Shown here piece after piece: positions 1-8,008 of a DNA stretch of 64,000 nucleotides (the stretch's first letter is position 1; the number at the start of each line of letters is the position of its first letter). Source of the stretch: Streptomyces sp. A0642 (GTDB taxonomy: Bacteria; Actinomycetota; Actinomycetes; Streptomycetales; Streptomycetaceae); NCBI RefSeq assembly GCF_004795105.1, contig NZ_SSBL01000001.1:248001-312000 (forward strand), given 5' to 3'. The notes beneath the pieces were generated by a model. It saw only the letters and a list, made by a program, of their open reading frames with translations. It was not told where the DNA came from and made no database searches. Made by a program: the position numbers and the translations under genes.

Positions 1-101
1 CGTTCAGGGCAGGGGCCTGGCCCCGCGGAAGGCCCGGAACCGGCGGAACCTCGCGGAGGGGCGCCTCGCGCACGGCGGGCCCCCGGACTCGCGCATGCGA
101 A

Positions 102-142
102 AGGGCGTGGAGCACGGGACCGTAATCCGTACTCCACGCCCT
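102..142. terminator. Long GC hairpin, probable terminator
   Basis: Perfect 11-bp arms (AGGGCGTGGAG / CTCCACGCCCT) continue after one mismatch into a further 4 bp around a 9-nt loop. There is no U tract, as is common for Streptomyces. It lies 220 bp beyond the catalase stop, so it may serve the catalase transcript or a gene left of the window. The rest of 1-360 shows no convincing gene. Confidence 0.55.
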
Positions 143-338
143 GGCGCAAGGGAATGACAGGGGCCGCGGCGGGGCGCGAGTGGGCGTAGGGGCCGGCCCC
201 TTCAGGTCAAGGGCCGGAACCACCACCCGCACCACCGCACTGGCATCGCACCGCCGCCGCGGCCCCGGGGGTATCCGCCGGACACCCCCGTCCCGCCCGC
301 ACCGCGCTCAACCCCTCATCCGGGTGGGCGCGACGGCG

Positions 339-356
339 CGGGCAAGGCTGTGCCCG
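339..356 (-). terminator. Short hairpin just after the catalase stop
   Basis: A 6-bp stem (CGGGCA / TGCCCG) with a 6-nt loop begins a few bases past the catalase stop codon. It is short and lacks a U run, so it is a weak terminator candidate on its own. Confidence 0.3.
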
Positions 357-360
357 GGGC

Positions 361-1818
361 TCAGTCCTCGCGCAGGGCGCGGACGGCCTCCTCCACGCGC
401 TTGCCGTACTCGGCGTCCGCGGCGTGGAAGTGGGCGAGGTTCTTCTCGATCACGTCGTCGCGCGTGACCTGCGAGAGGCCCCCCGCGATGTTGGCGATCA
501 GCCGGCCCTTCTCGTCGTCCGACATCAGCCGGTACAGCTCACCCGCCTGGAAGAAGTCGTCGTCCTTGGCGTGGGCGGGCGCCTCGTGCGTGCCGGTCCA
601 GCCCTGGACGGGCAGCGGGGCGGAGTACGCCGCGTCCGTCTGGGCGGGGCCCGCGTACGAGTTGGGCTCGTAGTTCTTGTCGTGCCGGGCGCCGTTGCGC
701 GTGGCGTGCAGCCCGTCGCGGCCGTAGTTGTCGACGACGGCGGTGCGCGGCGCGTTCACCGGGAGCTGGGTGTGGTTGACGCCCAGCCGGTAGCGGTGCG
801 CGTCCGCGTACGCGAACAGCCGGCCCTGGAGCATCTTGTCCGGCGACGGACCGATCCCGGGCACGAAGTTGTTCGGGGAGAACGCGGCCTGCTCCACCTC
901 GGCGAAGACGTTGTCCGGGTTGCGGTCCAGCACCAGCCGGCCCACCCGCTGCAACGGGTAGTCCGCGTGCGGCCACACCTTGGTCACGTCGAACGGGTTG
1001 AAGCGGTAGTCCGCGGCCTCGGCCGCCGGCATCACCTGCACGTGCAGCGTCCAGGACGGGTTCACACCGCGCTCGATGGCCTGGAGCAGGTCCGTCTGGT
1101 GGGAGTTGGCGTCCTTGCCGACGATCTCCGCGGCCTGGTCGGCCGAGAGCGAGCGCACGCCCTGGTTCGTCTTGAAGTGGTACTTGACGAAGAACGCCTC
1201 GCCCGCGGCGTTCGTCCACTGGTAGGTGTGGGAACCGAAGCCGTGCATGTGGCGGTACGAGGCGGGGATGCCCCGGTCACCCATCAGCCAGGTGATCTGG
1301 TGCGTCGCCTCGGGCGAGTTCGCCCAGAAGTCCCAGACGTTGTCCGGCTCCTGACGGCCCGTGAACGGGTCGCGCTTCTGCGAGTGGATGAAGTCGGGGA
1401 ACTTGATCGGGTCCTTGATGAAGAACACCGGGGTGTTGTTGCCGACGAGGTCGTAATTGCCCTCGTTCGTATAGAACTTGAGCGCGAAGCCGCGCGGGTC
1501 GCGCACCGCGTCGGCGCCGCCGAGCGAGTCGGCGACCGTCGAGAACCGGATGAACGTCTCGGTGCGGCGGCCCACCTCGGAGAGGAAGTCCGCACGGGTG
1601 AAGCCGGTGACGTCGTCGGTCACCTCGAAGTAGCCGTACGCGCCGGAGCCCCGGGCGTGCACCACGCGCTCCGGGATGCGCTCCCGGTTGAAGCGGGCGA
1701 GCTTCTCCAGGAGGTGACCGTCCTGGAGGAGGATCGGGCCGCCTGCGCCGGCGGTGGCGGAGTTCTGGTTGTCGGCGACCGGGGCGCCGGACTCGGTCGT
1801 AAGCACGCGCTGCGTCAT
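361..1818 (-). CDS. katA: Catalase, small-subunit (clade 3) type
   Basis: Haem catalase of 485 residues that dismutates H2O2 to water and oxygen in the cytoplasm. Visible signatures are the distal histidine region ([17 protein letters not shown]), RFSTV, the distal asparagine segment [11 protein letters not shown] and the proximal haem-tyrosine motif [14 protein letters not shown]. The length is right for a monofunctional clade 3 enzyme. It follows glxR and hyi on the same strand, but a strong hairpin (2049-2075) and its own operator-bearing promoter separate it from them. The same palindrome occurs in front of the uricase operon, and uricase makes H2O2, so I infer a peroxide-clearing role in purine catabolism. 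The symbol katA is the family name; the species' own symbol may differ. Confidence 0.95.
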   Translation of the reverse strand: MTQRVLTTESGAPVADNQNSATAGAGGPILLQDGHLLEKLARFNRERIPERVVHARGSGAYGYFEVTDDVTGFTRADFLSEVGRRTETFIRFSTVADSLGGADAVRDPRGFALKFYTNEGNYDLVGNNTPVFFIKDPIKFPDFIHSQKRDPFTGRQEPDNVWDFWANSPEATHQITWLMGDRGIPASYRHMHGFGSHTYQWTNAAGEAFFVKYHFKTNQGVRSLSADQAAEIVGKDANSHQTDLLQAIERGVNPSWTLHVQVMPAAEAADYRFNPFDVTKVWPHADYPLQRVGRLVLDRNPDNVFAEVEQAAFSPNNFVPGIGPSPDKMLQGRLFAYADAHRYRLGVNHTQLPVNAPRTAVVDNYGRDGLHATRNGARHDKNYEPNSYAGPAQTDAAYSAPLPVQGWTGTHEAPAHAKDDDFFQAGELYRLMSDDEKGRLIANIAGGLSQVTRDDVIEKNLAHFHAADAEYGKRVEEAVRALRED

Positions 1819-1874
1819 GGTGTCGGGGCGACCTTCCGTACGGGCTGCTGAACTGCGACGGCCTGGGGGCTCCA

Positions 1875-1892
1875 GGAGCGTAAGTACGCTCC
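1875..1892. promoter_or_regulatory. 18-nt palindrome in the catalase leader
   Basis: GGAGCGTA-AG-TACGCTCC is a perfect inverted repeat of 8-bp arms with a 2-nt centre. It sits between the TCAACA-N3-TGTTGA site and the catalase start, where the -10 region or the transcript leader would fall. It could be a second operator or a leader hairpin. Confidence 0.4.
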
Positions 1893-1898
1893 GAGCCC

Positions 1899-1922
1899 GA
1901 CGTCAACAGTTTGTTGAAATTC
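1899..1922 (-). promoter_or_regulatory. Palindromic operator over the catalase -35 region
   Basis: On the minus strand the core reads TCAACA-AAC-TGTTGA, a perfect 15-nt inverted repeat (1903-1917), running directly into a TTGACG -35-like hexamer. A near-identical copy is found at 12270-12292 before uraD, matching at about 22 of 24 positions including flanking bases that are not part of the palindrome. This implies one regulator acts at both promoters. The regulator is not proven; the HTH gene at 11749-12186 is a local candidate. Confidence 0.7.
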
Positions 1923-2048
1923 GTGGTGGGAGGGGGTGCGAGAGGTGTTCCGGACGGCGCCGGCGCCTGGGCGCGACAGGACAGGTGTCAGCGCAGACGC
2001 CGTCCGGAAGTCTGGGGGCCGGGGGGTGCGCACCCGGCGGGGTGGTGC

Positions 2049-2075
2049 CGGCCGGGCCCGCGAGGGGCCCGGCCG
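2049..2075 (-). terminator. Terminator of the hyi-glxR unit
   Basis: An 11-bp perfect stem (CGGCCGGGCCC / GGGCCCGGCCG) with a 5-nt loop lies 7 bases beyond the glxR stop. It separates glxR from the catalase promoter. Confidence 0.65.
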
Positions 2076-2081
2076 CGTCGG

Positions 2082-2981
2082 TCAGCTCCGGACGGGCTGA
2101 CCGGAAAGGCGCTCGACCGAGCGCAACAGCGCCGAGTGGTCCAGTCCGCCGTCGCCCTGCGCGCGCAGGGAGGCGACGAGCTGGGCGACGACGCCGCCGA
2201 CCGGCAGCGCGGCGCCGACGTTGCGGGCGGCGTCGGTGACGATGCCCATGTCCTTGTGGTGCAGGTCGATCCGGAAGCCCGGAGCGAAGTCCCGGTTCAG
2301 GAAGTTGTCCTTCTTGCGGGTGAGCACGGTCGAGCCGGCCAGTCCGCCGTTCAGGACGTCGAGCGCGGCGGCGAGGTCGACCCCGGACTTCTCCAGGAAG
2401 ACGACGGCCTCGGCGCAGGCCTGGATGTTGACGGCGACGATCAGCTGGTTGGCCGCCTTCACCGTCTGGCCTGAGCCGTGCGGACCGCAGAGCACGATGG
2501 TCTTGCCGAGCGCGTCGAGCAGCGGCTTCGCGGCGTCGAAGTCGGCCTGCTCCCCGCCGACCATGATGGAGAGCACGGCCTCGATGGCGCCGGCCTCGCC
2601 ACCGGAGACGGGGGCGTCCAGGACCCGGATGCCCTTCTCGGCGGCGTTCTTGGCGAGATCCACGGAGGTCTGCGGAGTGATCGAGGACATGTCGATCAGC
2701 AGCGCTCCGCGCTTCGCTTTCTCCAGGATGCCCTCGGAGCCGTACGCGATCGCCTCGACCTGCGGGGAGGCGGGCACCATCGTGATGATCACGTCCGCGT
2801 CCTTGACCGCCTCGGCGATCGAGGACGCGCCGGTGCCGCCGGCCGCGGCCAGCCGGTCGACCTTGTCCTGCTCCAGGGTGTAACCGGTGACGTCGTAACC
2901 GGCCTTGATCAGGTTCTCGGACATGGGCGAGCCCATGATGCCGAGCCCGATCCACGCAACCTTGGGGAGGTTGTTGCTCAT
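2082..2981 (-). CDS. glxR: 2-hydroxy-3-oxopropionate (tartronate semialdehyde) reductase
   Basis: NAD(P)H-dependent reductase that converts tartronate semialdehyde to D-glycerate, the last step before glycerate kinase in glyoxylate recovery from allantoin. The 299-residue protein is a typical beta-hydroxyacid dehydrogenase: N-terminal Rossmann loop GLGIMGSPMSENL, the family signature DAPVSGGEAGA near residue 120, and the catalytic lysine in GQTVKAANQ near 172. It lies 37 bp after hyi on the same strand, and the two enzymes act on the same intermediate. Other HIBADH-family reductases share these motifs, so the substrate is inferred mainly from the neighbours. Confidence 0.88.
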   Translation of the reverse strand: MSNNLPKVAWIGLGIMGSPMSENLIKAGYDVTGYTLEQDKVDRLAAAGGTGASSIAEAVKDADVIITMVPASPQVEAIAYGSEGILEKAKRGALLIDMSSITPQTSVDLAKNAAEKGIRVLDAPVSGGEAGAIEAVLSIMVGGEQADFDAAKPLLDALGKTIVLCGPHGSGQTVKAANQLIVAVNIQACAEAVVFLEKSGVDLAAALDVLNGGLAGSTVLTRKKDNFLNRDFAPGFRIDLHHKDMGIVTDAARNVGAALPVGGVVAQLVASLRAQGDGGLDHSALLRSVERLSGQPVRS

Positions 2982-3018
2982 GAGGGTGCCTTCCGATCAG
3001 CGTGTGTACGAGGGGGAG

Positions 3019-3858
3019 TCAGCGGGCGGCCCGCGCGGTGGCCGGAAGCCACTCGAAGGACTCGGCGCTCGGCCGGTCGCCCGGCTTGTACTCCAGGCCG
3101 ACCCAGCCGTCGTAGCCGGCCTTCGTCAGCTCGTCGAGGAGCTGTTCCAGCGGGAGCGAGCCGGTGCCGGGCGCGCCGCGCCCCGGATTGTCGGCGATCT
3201 GGACGTGACCGGTCCGGTCGGCGTACGCCGTGATGACCTGGCTGAGGTCCTCGCCGTTCATCGACAGGTGGTACAGGTCCAGCAGGAACTTGGCGTTGCC
3301 GAGGCCCGTCGCCGCGTTGATCCGGTCGACGACCTCGATCCCGGCCGGTGCGCTCACCAGCGGGTAGCGCGGCGACTCCGGCTCGTTCAGGGTCTCGATC
3401 AGCAGGACGGCCCCGATGCGGTCGGCCGCGCGGGCGGCCAGGACCAGGTTTTCCAGGGCGAGTTCGTCCTGCACGTCGGGGTCGACGCCGTCGACCCGGT
3501 TGCCGTAGAGCGCGTTCAGCGCCTTGCAGCCGACCGAGGCGGCGAAGTCCGCCGCCACCTCGATGTTGGCCCGGAAGCGGTCCGACTCCGTGCCGGGCAC
3601 GGAGAGCGCGCCGCGGTCGGGGCCGGGAAGCTGTCCGGCGTAGAAGTTCAGCCCCACCAGCCGGGTGCCCGCCTCGTCGAGCGCCTTCTTCAGCGCGTCG
3701 AGCTCGGCTTGCGGAGGGGTGGGGGTCTCGATCCACGGCCACCACAGCTCGACCGCCGTGAAGCCCGCCCCGGCGGCTGCCGCGGGTCGCTCCAGGAGCG
3801 GGAGTTCCGTGAAGAGGATCGAAAGGTTCACATCGAAGCGCTGGTCCGGGTAGCCCAT
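3019..3858 (-). CDS. hyi: Hydroxypyruvate isomerase family protein
   Basis: A 279-residue TIM-barrel sugar isomerase (AP-endonuclease family 2 fold) expected to interconvert hydroxypyruvate and tartronate semialdehyde. Typical segments are FDVNLSILFTELP at the N terminus, FTAVELWWPW, LVGLNFYAG, LLDLYHLSMNGEDL and the C-terminal WVGLEYKPG. The ATG has an AAGGAG ribosome binding site that overlaps the palindrome at 3876-3890. It is the first gene of the hyi-glxR unit. Glyoxylate carboligase, which would supply tartronate semialdehyde, is not in the window and may lie just to the left. Confidence 0.88.
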   Translation of the reverse strand: MGYPDQRFDVNLSILFTELPLLERPAAAAGAGFTAVELWWPWIETPTPPQAELDALKKALDEAGTRLVGLNFYAGQLPGPDRGALSVPGTESDRFRANIEVAADFAASVGCKALNALYGNRVDGVDPDVQDELALENLVLAARAADRIGAVLLIETLNEPESPRYPLVSAPAGIEVVDRINAATGLGNAKFLLDLYHLSMNGEDLSQVITAYADRTGHVQIADNPGRGAPGTGSLPLEQLLDELTKAGYDGWVGLEYKPGDRPSAESFEWLPATARAAR

Positions 3859-3875
3859 GAGGGTTTCGGCGCTCC

Positions 3876-3911
3876 TTCCGTATTGCGGAAGTTAGTTTCT
3901 GCTTAACGGAA
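3876..3911 (-). promoter_or_regulatory. Two tandem TTCCG-N5-CGGAA operator sites before hyi
   Basis: On the minus strand a perfect 15-nt palindrome TTCCGCAATACGGAA (3876-3890) is preceded by a second copy with one mismatch, TTCCGTTAAGCAGAA (3897-3911). Their centres are 21 bp apart, two helical turns. The inner site overlaps the hyi ribosome binding site. TTCC/GGAA palindromes of this size are typical of IclR-family regulators, and an allantoin-pathway AllR-type repressor is the natural candidate. That assignment is inference; no IclR gene lies in this window. Confidence 0.65.
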
Positions 3912-3986
3912 GATTGCCTGGAGGGTGGGGGCGGTGTCAAGGGGGGCCCGGAAATTCGGGCGGTCATCGCGGGGCCAGGACGCACG

Positions 3987-4021
3987 AAAACGGGGCGGAG
4001 GCCCAACGGCCCTCCGCCCCG
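3987..4021 (-). terminator. Rho-independent-like terminator of the GH16 gene
   Basis: An 11-bp perfect stem (CGGGGCGGAGG / CCTCCGCCCCG) with a 9-nt loop is followed, in the minus-strand direction, by TTTT. It lies 21 bp past the GH16 stop. Confidence 0.7.
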
Positions 4022-4041
4022 CCCTCGGCTTCCCTACCGGC

Positions 4042-5475
4042 TCACCCGGCCGGCACCGTGTCCTGGAAGGTCGTCCCCGCCGCGCGGTACGCGCTCACCC
4101 GGGCATTGACCTGCGCCGGCGTGAGCACCTGGTCCTTCACGTGCAGGACGTAGTCCACCTGCTGGTCGTACGAGCGGGGCGTCGTGCTCGTCTGCCCCGC
4201 CAGGTCGATCAGCCACTGGTTGAAGTTGATCGACATGCCCCGCTCCGGCAGGTACGCCGCACCGTGCGTGCCGAACAGCCGGCCGTCGATGTAGTACGTG
4301 ATCGCGCTGTTGTCGATCGTCACGACCAGGTCGTGCCAGCCCGCGTAGCTCTGCCGGGACTCGGTGTGCGCGTTGACCGCCTCCCACGGGTCCGGGCGGT
4401 AGGTCTCCCACGAGGTCGTGTAGAGAATGTTGCCGCTCTCGCCCCAGCCGCCGTTCGGCAGGTACTCGAAGTCGTACTCCGCGTAGTCGTCCGCCATCGG
4501 CGCCTTGAGGTCGTTGATGGTGAAGAACGTCTGGACGAGATGGTCGCCGTCCGGACCGGACACGGGGGCGTCGTTGAACTTCACCCGGGCCGCATAGGTG
4601 CCGTTGCGGAACTTCATCGACTGGGTCAGGATCTCGGTCTGTTTCGTCGACTCACCGCTCCCCGCGGTCGACGTCGCCAGGTTCATCACCGAGTTGCCGC
4701 TCTGGGTGGCGAACGTGACGTTCTCCGGCGCCCACGTGGCGCCCGGCACGCCGGGACCGCCGGAGTTCGAGCGCACGCTCCAGCCGTGCGCGGCGATCGC
4801 CGGGTCGCTGTGGGAGCTGTAGTTGAAGTCGTCGAACAGCGTGGGCGCGCCCTCCGGCGGATCGGTCGGGTCCGTGGGATCGGTCGGGTCCGTCGGACCG
4901 TTCCCTCCCGGGGCCTCGCCCCAGACCGTGGCGCCGCCGAGCTGCGCGGTCACCTTCGACCAGTCGCCGTAGGCGGTCCGGCTCCCGTCGAAGGAGTAGT
5001 CGTCGCTCTGCAGCAGGGGCTGCCAGCTCGACCGGTAGAAGCGCAGCTGCATGTCGCCGGTGTCGGCGCCGGGGGCGAGCGAACCCGCACCGGCGGTGAA
5101 GCCGATCTCCAGATAGCGGTCGGCGGTGGCGGTCGGGGAGGCCGGCGTGCCGAACGTGCCGGTGATGTTCGCGCAGCCCTTCACCGCCCAGGAGCAGGCG
5201 AACCGGTAGGCGTCGCCCGCCGCCTCGCCCTTGAAGTAGTAGCGGACCTTGACGGTGCTGAGCTGCACGGCCGCGCTGCCGGTGTTGCGTACCTTCAGCC
5301 AGGGTTCGCTCTGGTCGGCCGTGCTGCCGGACGCACTGGTGCGGTACTGCACGGCCAGCGGACCGCCGGCCGCGCTCGCCGACGACGGGACGACGGCCAG
5401 GGCCGTACAGCCCAGGGCCACGGTGGCGGCGGCAGCCGCCGCCGCGCGGATCCGGCTCTTCGCGAGTGACTTCAT
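4042..5475 (-). CDS. Secreted CBM3-GH16 family glycoside hydrolase
   Basis: A 477-residue exported polysaccharide-active enzyme. Residues 1-36 form a signal peptide with a basic start, an alanine-rich core and ASAAG near the cleavage site. A family 3 carbohydrate-binding module follows (about 37-185), recognisable from QYRTSASG, KVRYYFKGE, CANITGTF, LEIGFTAGAG, DWSKVTAQLGG and the final VWGEAPGG. Next comes a PTD-repeat linker of about 15 residues and a GH16-like catalytic domain (about 220-470) with the E-x-D-x-E signature in EYDFEY. CBM3 suggests binding to crystalline cellulose or a similar polymer; the cleaved glucan is not determined. It lies 72 bp downstream of the GH20 gene and may be co-transcribed. 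Confidence 0.85.
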   Translation of the reverse strand: MKSLAKSRIRAAAAAAATVALGCTALAVVPSSASAAGGPLAVQYRTSASGSTADQSEPWLKVRNTGSAAVQLSTVKVRYYFKGEAAGDAYRFACSWAVKGCANITGTFGTPASPTATADRYLEIGFTAGAGSLAPGADTGDMQLRFYRSSWQPLLQSDDYSFDGSRTAYGDWSKVTAQLGGATVWGEAPGGNGPTDPTDPTDPTDPPEGAPTLFDDFNYSSHSDPAIAAHGWSVRSNSGGPGVPGATWAPENVTFATQSGNSVMNLATSTAGSGESTKQTEILTQSMKFRNGTYAARVKFNDAPVSGPDGDHLVQTFFTINDLKAPMADDYAEYDFEYLPNGGWGESGNILYTTSWETYRPDPWEAVNAHTESRQSYAGWHDLVVTIDNSAITYYIDGRLFGTHGAAYLPERGMSINFNQWLIDLAGQTSTTPRSYDQQVDYVLHVKDQVLTPAQVNARVSAYRAAGTTFQDTVPAG

Positions 5476-5547
5476 GAAACCTGTTCCTCTCCGGAACGGT
5501 CGTGGGGGAGTGGTTCCTGCGGAGGTGGCGCTGTTCCTGGGGGAGTC

Positions 5548-7140
5548 CTATCGAGGTGGCGCTGCTCCCGGGGAAGTGGTCTGGAGCGACCGGGGGTTCA
5601 GGGGGCGGTAGCCGACGCCGAGGGCGTCGAGCCGTGCCGTGTGCCGGCCCAGCCGGGTCAGGAAGCCGGGCCAGTCGCTGCGCCCGCCCGCCCAGGCGCG
5701 GTCCGCGAGGGCGCACAGCCGCGGGTAGGTCAGATACTCGATCCGGTCCGGCGTGCGGACGAACTCGGTCCACAACTGGGCCTGGGTGCCCAGCACCCGG
5801 TCCGCGTCCGCGGCCTCCCAGCCCTCCGGCACCGGCCGGTTGCCGTGGACGGCCCGCAGGCCGACGGGCGGTCCCGGCTGCGCGGCCGGTTCGCCGGGGT
5901 CCGCGGACTGGGCGTAGTCGAGGTACGTCGTCCGGTGGTGCGCGGTGACCACCTGATGGCCGCGACGGGCGGCGGCCCGTGCGTGGGCCGGGTCGCGCCA
6001 CGTCATCACCGTGAATTCGAGGGGGAGTTCGGTGCCCGTCTCGGCCCAGCCGACCGGTCGCCTGCCCTGCTCCGCCAGGAAGGACCCGATCCGTCCCATG
6101 AACCAGCCGTGCAGCGCCCGGGCGTCGGGCAGCCCCTCGGCGGCCGCTCGCGCCCGTGCCGCCGGGCTGGTCTCCCACTCGGTGGTCGGGCACTCCTCGC
6201 CGCCGATGTGGATGTACGGCGACGGGAAGACGTCCATGACCTCCTCCAGCACCGTCCGGCAGAAGTCGAACACCTCCTCGTGGACGCCGAACACCGTGTC
6301 GCAGACGCCCCAGCGGGTCCACACGTCCAGCCGCCTCGACGGATCGTTGCCCAGCTCGGGGTGGGCGGCGAGGGCCGCGCGCACATGGCCCGGCATCTCG
6401 ATCTCGGGCACCACGCGCACCCCGCGCGCCGCCGCGTAACCGACCAGGTCCCGCAGCTCCTGCCGGGTGTACGCGCCCGAGTGCGGGATCCCGTCGTAGC
6501 TCTCGTCGCCGTGGCCCGGCGGGCCGGACATCGACTGTCTGCGGTGGCCGCCGATGCCGGTCAGCCGTGGGTAGGCGGGGACGGGCATCCGCCATCCCTG
6601 GTCGTCGGTGAGGTGGAGGTGCAGGGTGTTGAGCTTGTGCAGCGCCATCAGGTCCACGTACCGGCGCAGGTAGGACACCGGCTGGAAGTGCCGGGCCACG
6701 TCGAGCATCGACCCGCGCCACGGGTACGCGGGCACATCGCTGATCTCGACACAGGGCAGCATCCACGGCGCGTCCCGCTGCGGTGTGCCCGACAGGGCCT
6801 CGACGGGCAGCAGTTGACGGATCGTCTGGACGCCGCACAGCAGGCCCGGGAGTCGCGCGGCCCGCAGCAGCAGGGAGTCGGGGCCGATGGTCAGGCCGTA
6901 TCCCTCCTCACCGAGTCCGCCCAGCTGCGGATCGAGGGCCAGCACGACGCGGCCGGTGGCGGAGGGTGCGAGGGGCAGGCCGGTGGCCGGGGCGAGGAGC
7001 GTGCGCAGCAGGTCCGCGGCACCCTCGGCGCCGGGGTAGGCGCGGACGCAGGTGTCCTGGTCGAGGGTGAAGCGGCCGGGGCGGGCCGAGACCTTGCGGG
7101 GGCGGGGCACGAGGGACTGTTCCGGGCGTGATGCGGGCAC
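5548..7140 (-). CDS. GH20 beta-N-acetylhexosaminidase
   Basis: Family 20 exo-hexosaminidase of about 530 residues that releases N-acetylglucosamine from the non-reducing end of chito-oligosaccharides. An N-terminal GH20b-type domain precedes the TIM barrel, which shows RGSMLDVARHF, HLHLTDDQGWR, VVPEIEMPGH and the catalytic-pair segment HIGGEECPTTEW. I chose the GTG at 7140: it has GGAGG five bases upstream and starts after the permease stop, whereas the longer reading from 7209 would run 41 bp into that gene. No signal peptide is seen, so the enzyme is probably cytoplasmic and acts on imported oligosaccharides. The acid pair reads Glu-Glu where Asp-Glu is usual. Confidence 0.88.
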   Translation of the reverse strand: MPASRPEQSLVPRPRKVSARPGRFTLDQDTCVRAYPGAEGAADLLRTLLAPATGLPLAPSATGRVVLALDPQLGGLGEEGYGLTIGPDSLLLRAARLPGLLCGVQTIRQLLPVEALSGTPQRDAPWMLPCVEISDVPAYPWRGSMLDVARHFQPVSYLRRYVDLMALHKLNTLHLHLTDDQGWRMPVPAYPRLTGIGGHRRQSMSGPPGHGDESYDGIPHSGAYTRQELRDLVGYAAARGVRVVPEIEMPGHVRAALAAHPELGNDPSRRLDVWTRWGVCDTVFGVHEEVFDFCRTVLEEVMDVFPSPYIHIGGEECPTTEWETSPAARARAAAEGLPDARALHGWFMGRIGSFLAEQGRRPVGWAETGTELPLEFTVMTWRDPAHARAAARRGHQVVTAHHRTTYLDYAQSADPGEPAAQPGPPVGLRAVHGNRPVPEGWEAADADRVLGTQAQLWTEFVRTPDRIEYLTYPRLCALADRAWAGGRSDWPGFLTRLGRHTARLDALGVGYRPLNPRSLQTTSPGAAPPR

Positions 7141-7168
7141 GGGGGCCTCCGGGTTCGGTTCTCGGGCC

Positions 7169-8008
7169 TCAGCCCTTGACGGCGCCGGCCGCGAAGCCGG
7201 AGGTGACATGGCGCTGGAGCAGCAGGAAGACGGCCAGCGCCGGGAGGGCGAAGAGGGTGGAGGCGGCCATGGTGGCGCCCCAGTCGGTGCCGAAGGTGTT
7301 CTGGAACGACGACAGCCAGACCGGCAGCGTGCGGCTGTCCTGGTGCTTGATGATCAGGAAGTTGGCGTACGCGAACTCGTTCCACGCGGTGATGAAGCCG
7401 AACAGCGAGGTCGCCATCAGCCCCGGTGCGAGCAGCGGCAGCGCCACCCGTCGGAACGCGCCGGTCCGGGTGCACCCGTCGACCTGCGCGGCCTCCTCCA
7501 GCTCCGGCGGAATGGTGGCGATGAAGCCGCGCAGCACCACGATCGAGAACGGCAGCGTGACCATGAAGTAGACGAGCGTGAGGGTCGGCAGCCGGTCGAG
7601 CATGGCCGTGTCGCGGGAGATGATGTAGACCGGGATGATCAGCGACTCCCAGGGCGCCATCTGGGCGATGAAGACCATGAGCATGAACTGCCGGCGCCCC
7701 TTCCATCGCATCCGGGCCACGGCGTACGCCGAGCCGATGGCCACGAGCAGCGCCAGCAGGATCGCACTGAGCGTCACCAGGACGCTGTTGCGCCAGAACA
7801 GCTCGAAGCCGTCGGCCTGCACGGCGGTGCGGAAGTGGTCGAGCGTCCAGGTGCGCGGGAAGAGCTTCGGATCAGCGGTCTGGATGTCCCTCGACGGTTT
7901 GAACGCGGTCGAGATCATCCAGTAGACGGGGAACAGACAGACCAGGACGGTCAGCACGGCGGCGGCGTTCAGCGGGATCCGCCGGGCTCTCGGGCGCAGC
8001 AGGGTCAT
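7169..8008 (-). CDS. Carbohydrate ABC transporter permease (MalG/DasC type)
   Basis: A 279-residue inner-membrane permease of the CUT1 sugar importer class. Six hydrophobic segments are visible, beginning AAAVLTVLVCLFPVYWMISTAF. The EAA loop, which docks the ATPase, reads EEAAQVDGCTRTGAFRRVALPLLAPG. Its ATG shares one base with the stop of the preceding permease (TGATG), so the two are translationally coupled. No ATP-binding subunit is encoded nearby. In Streptomyces such importers commonly share the ATPase MsiK encoded elsewhere. The downstream GH20 suggests an N-acetylated oligosaccharide substrate, by analogy with dasABC-dasD. Confidence 0.9.
   Translation of the reverse strand: MTLLRPRARRIPLNAAAVLTVLVCLFPVYWMISTAFKPSRDIQTADPKLFPRTWTLDHFRTAVQADGFELFWRNSVLVTLSAILLALLVAIGSAYAVARMRWKGRRQFMLMVFIAQMAPWESLIIPVYIISRDTAMLDRLPTLTLVYFMVTLPFSIVVLRGFIATIPPELEEAAQVDGCTRTGAFRRVALPLLAPGLMATSLFGFITAWNEFAYANFLIIKHQDSRTLPVWLSSFQNTFGTDWGATMAASTLFALPALAVFLLLQRHVTSGFAAGAVKG

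Noticed and set aside
424..1851. 475-codon plus-strand frame opposite the catalase gene
   Set aside because: Antisense shadow of the catalase; no domain.
4652..6838. 728-codon minus-strand frame across the GH16 and GH20 genes
   Set aside because: It overlaps both recognised genes in another frame and has Arg/Pro-rich nonsense composition.
7140..7209. GH20 start at 7209
   Set aside because: It would overlap the permease gene by 41 bp and lacks a ribosome binding site; GTG 7140 has GGAGG at the right distance.
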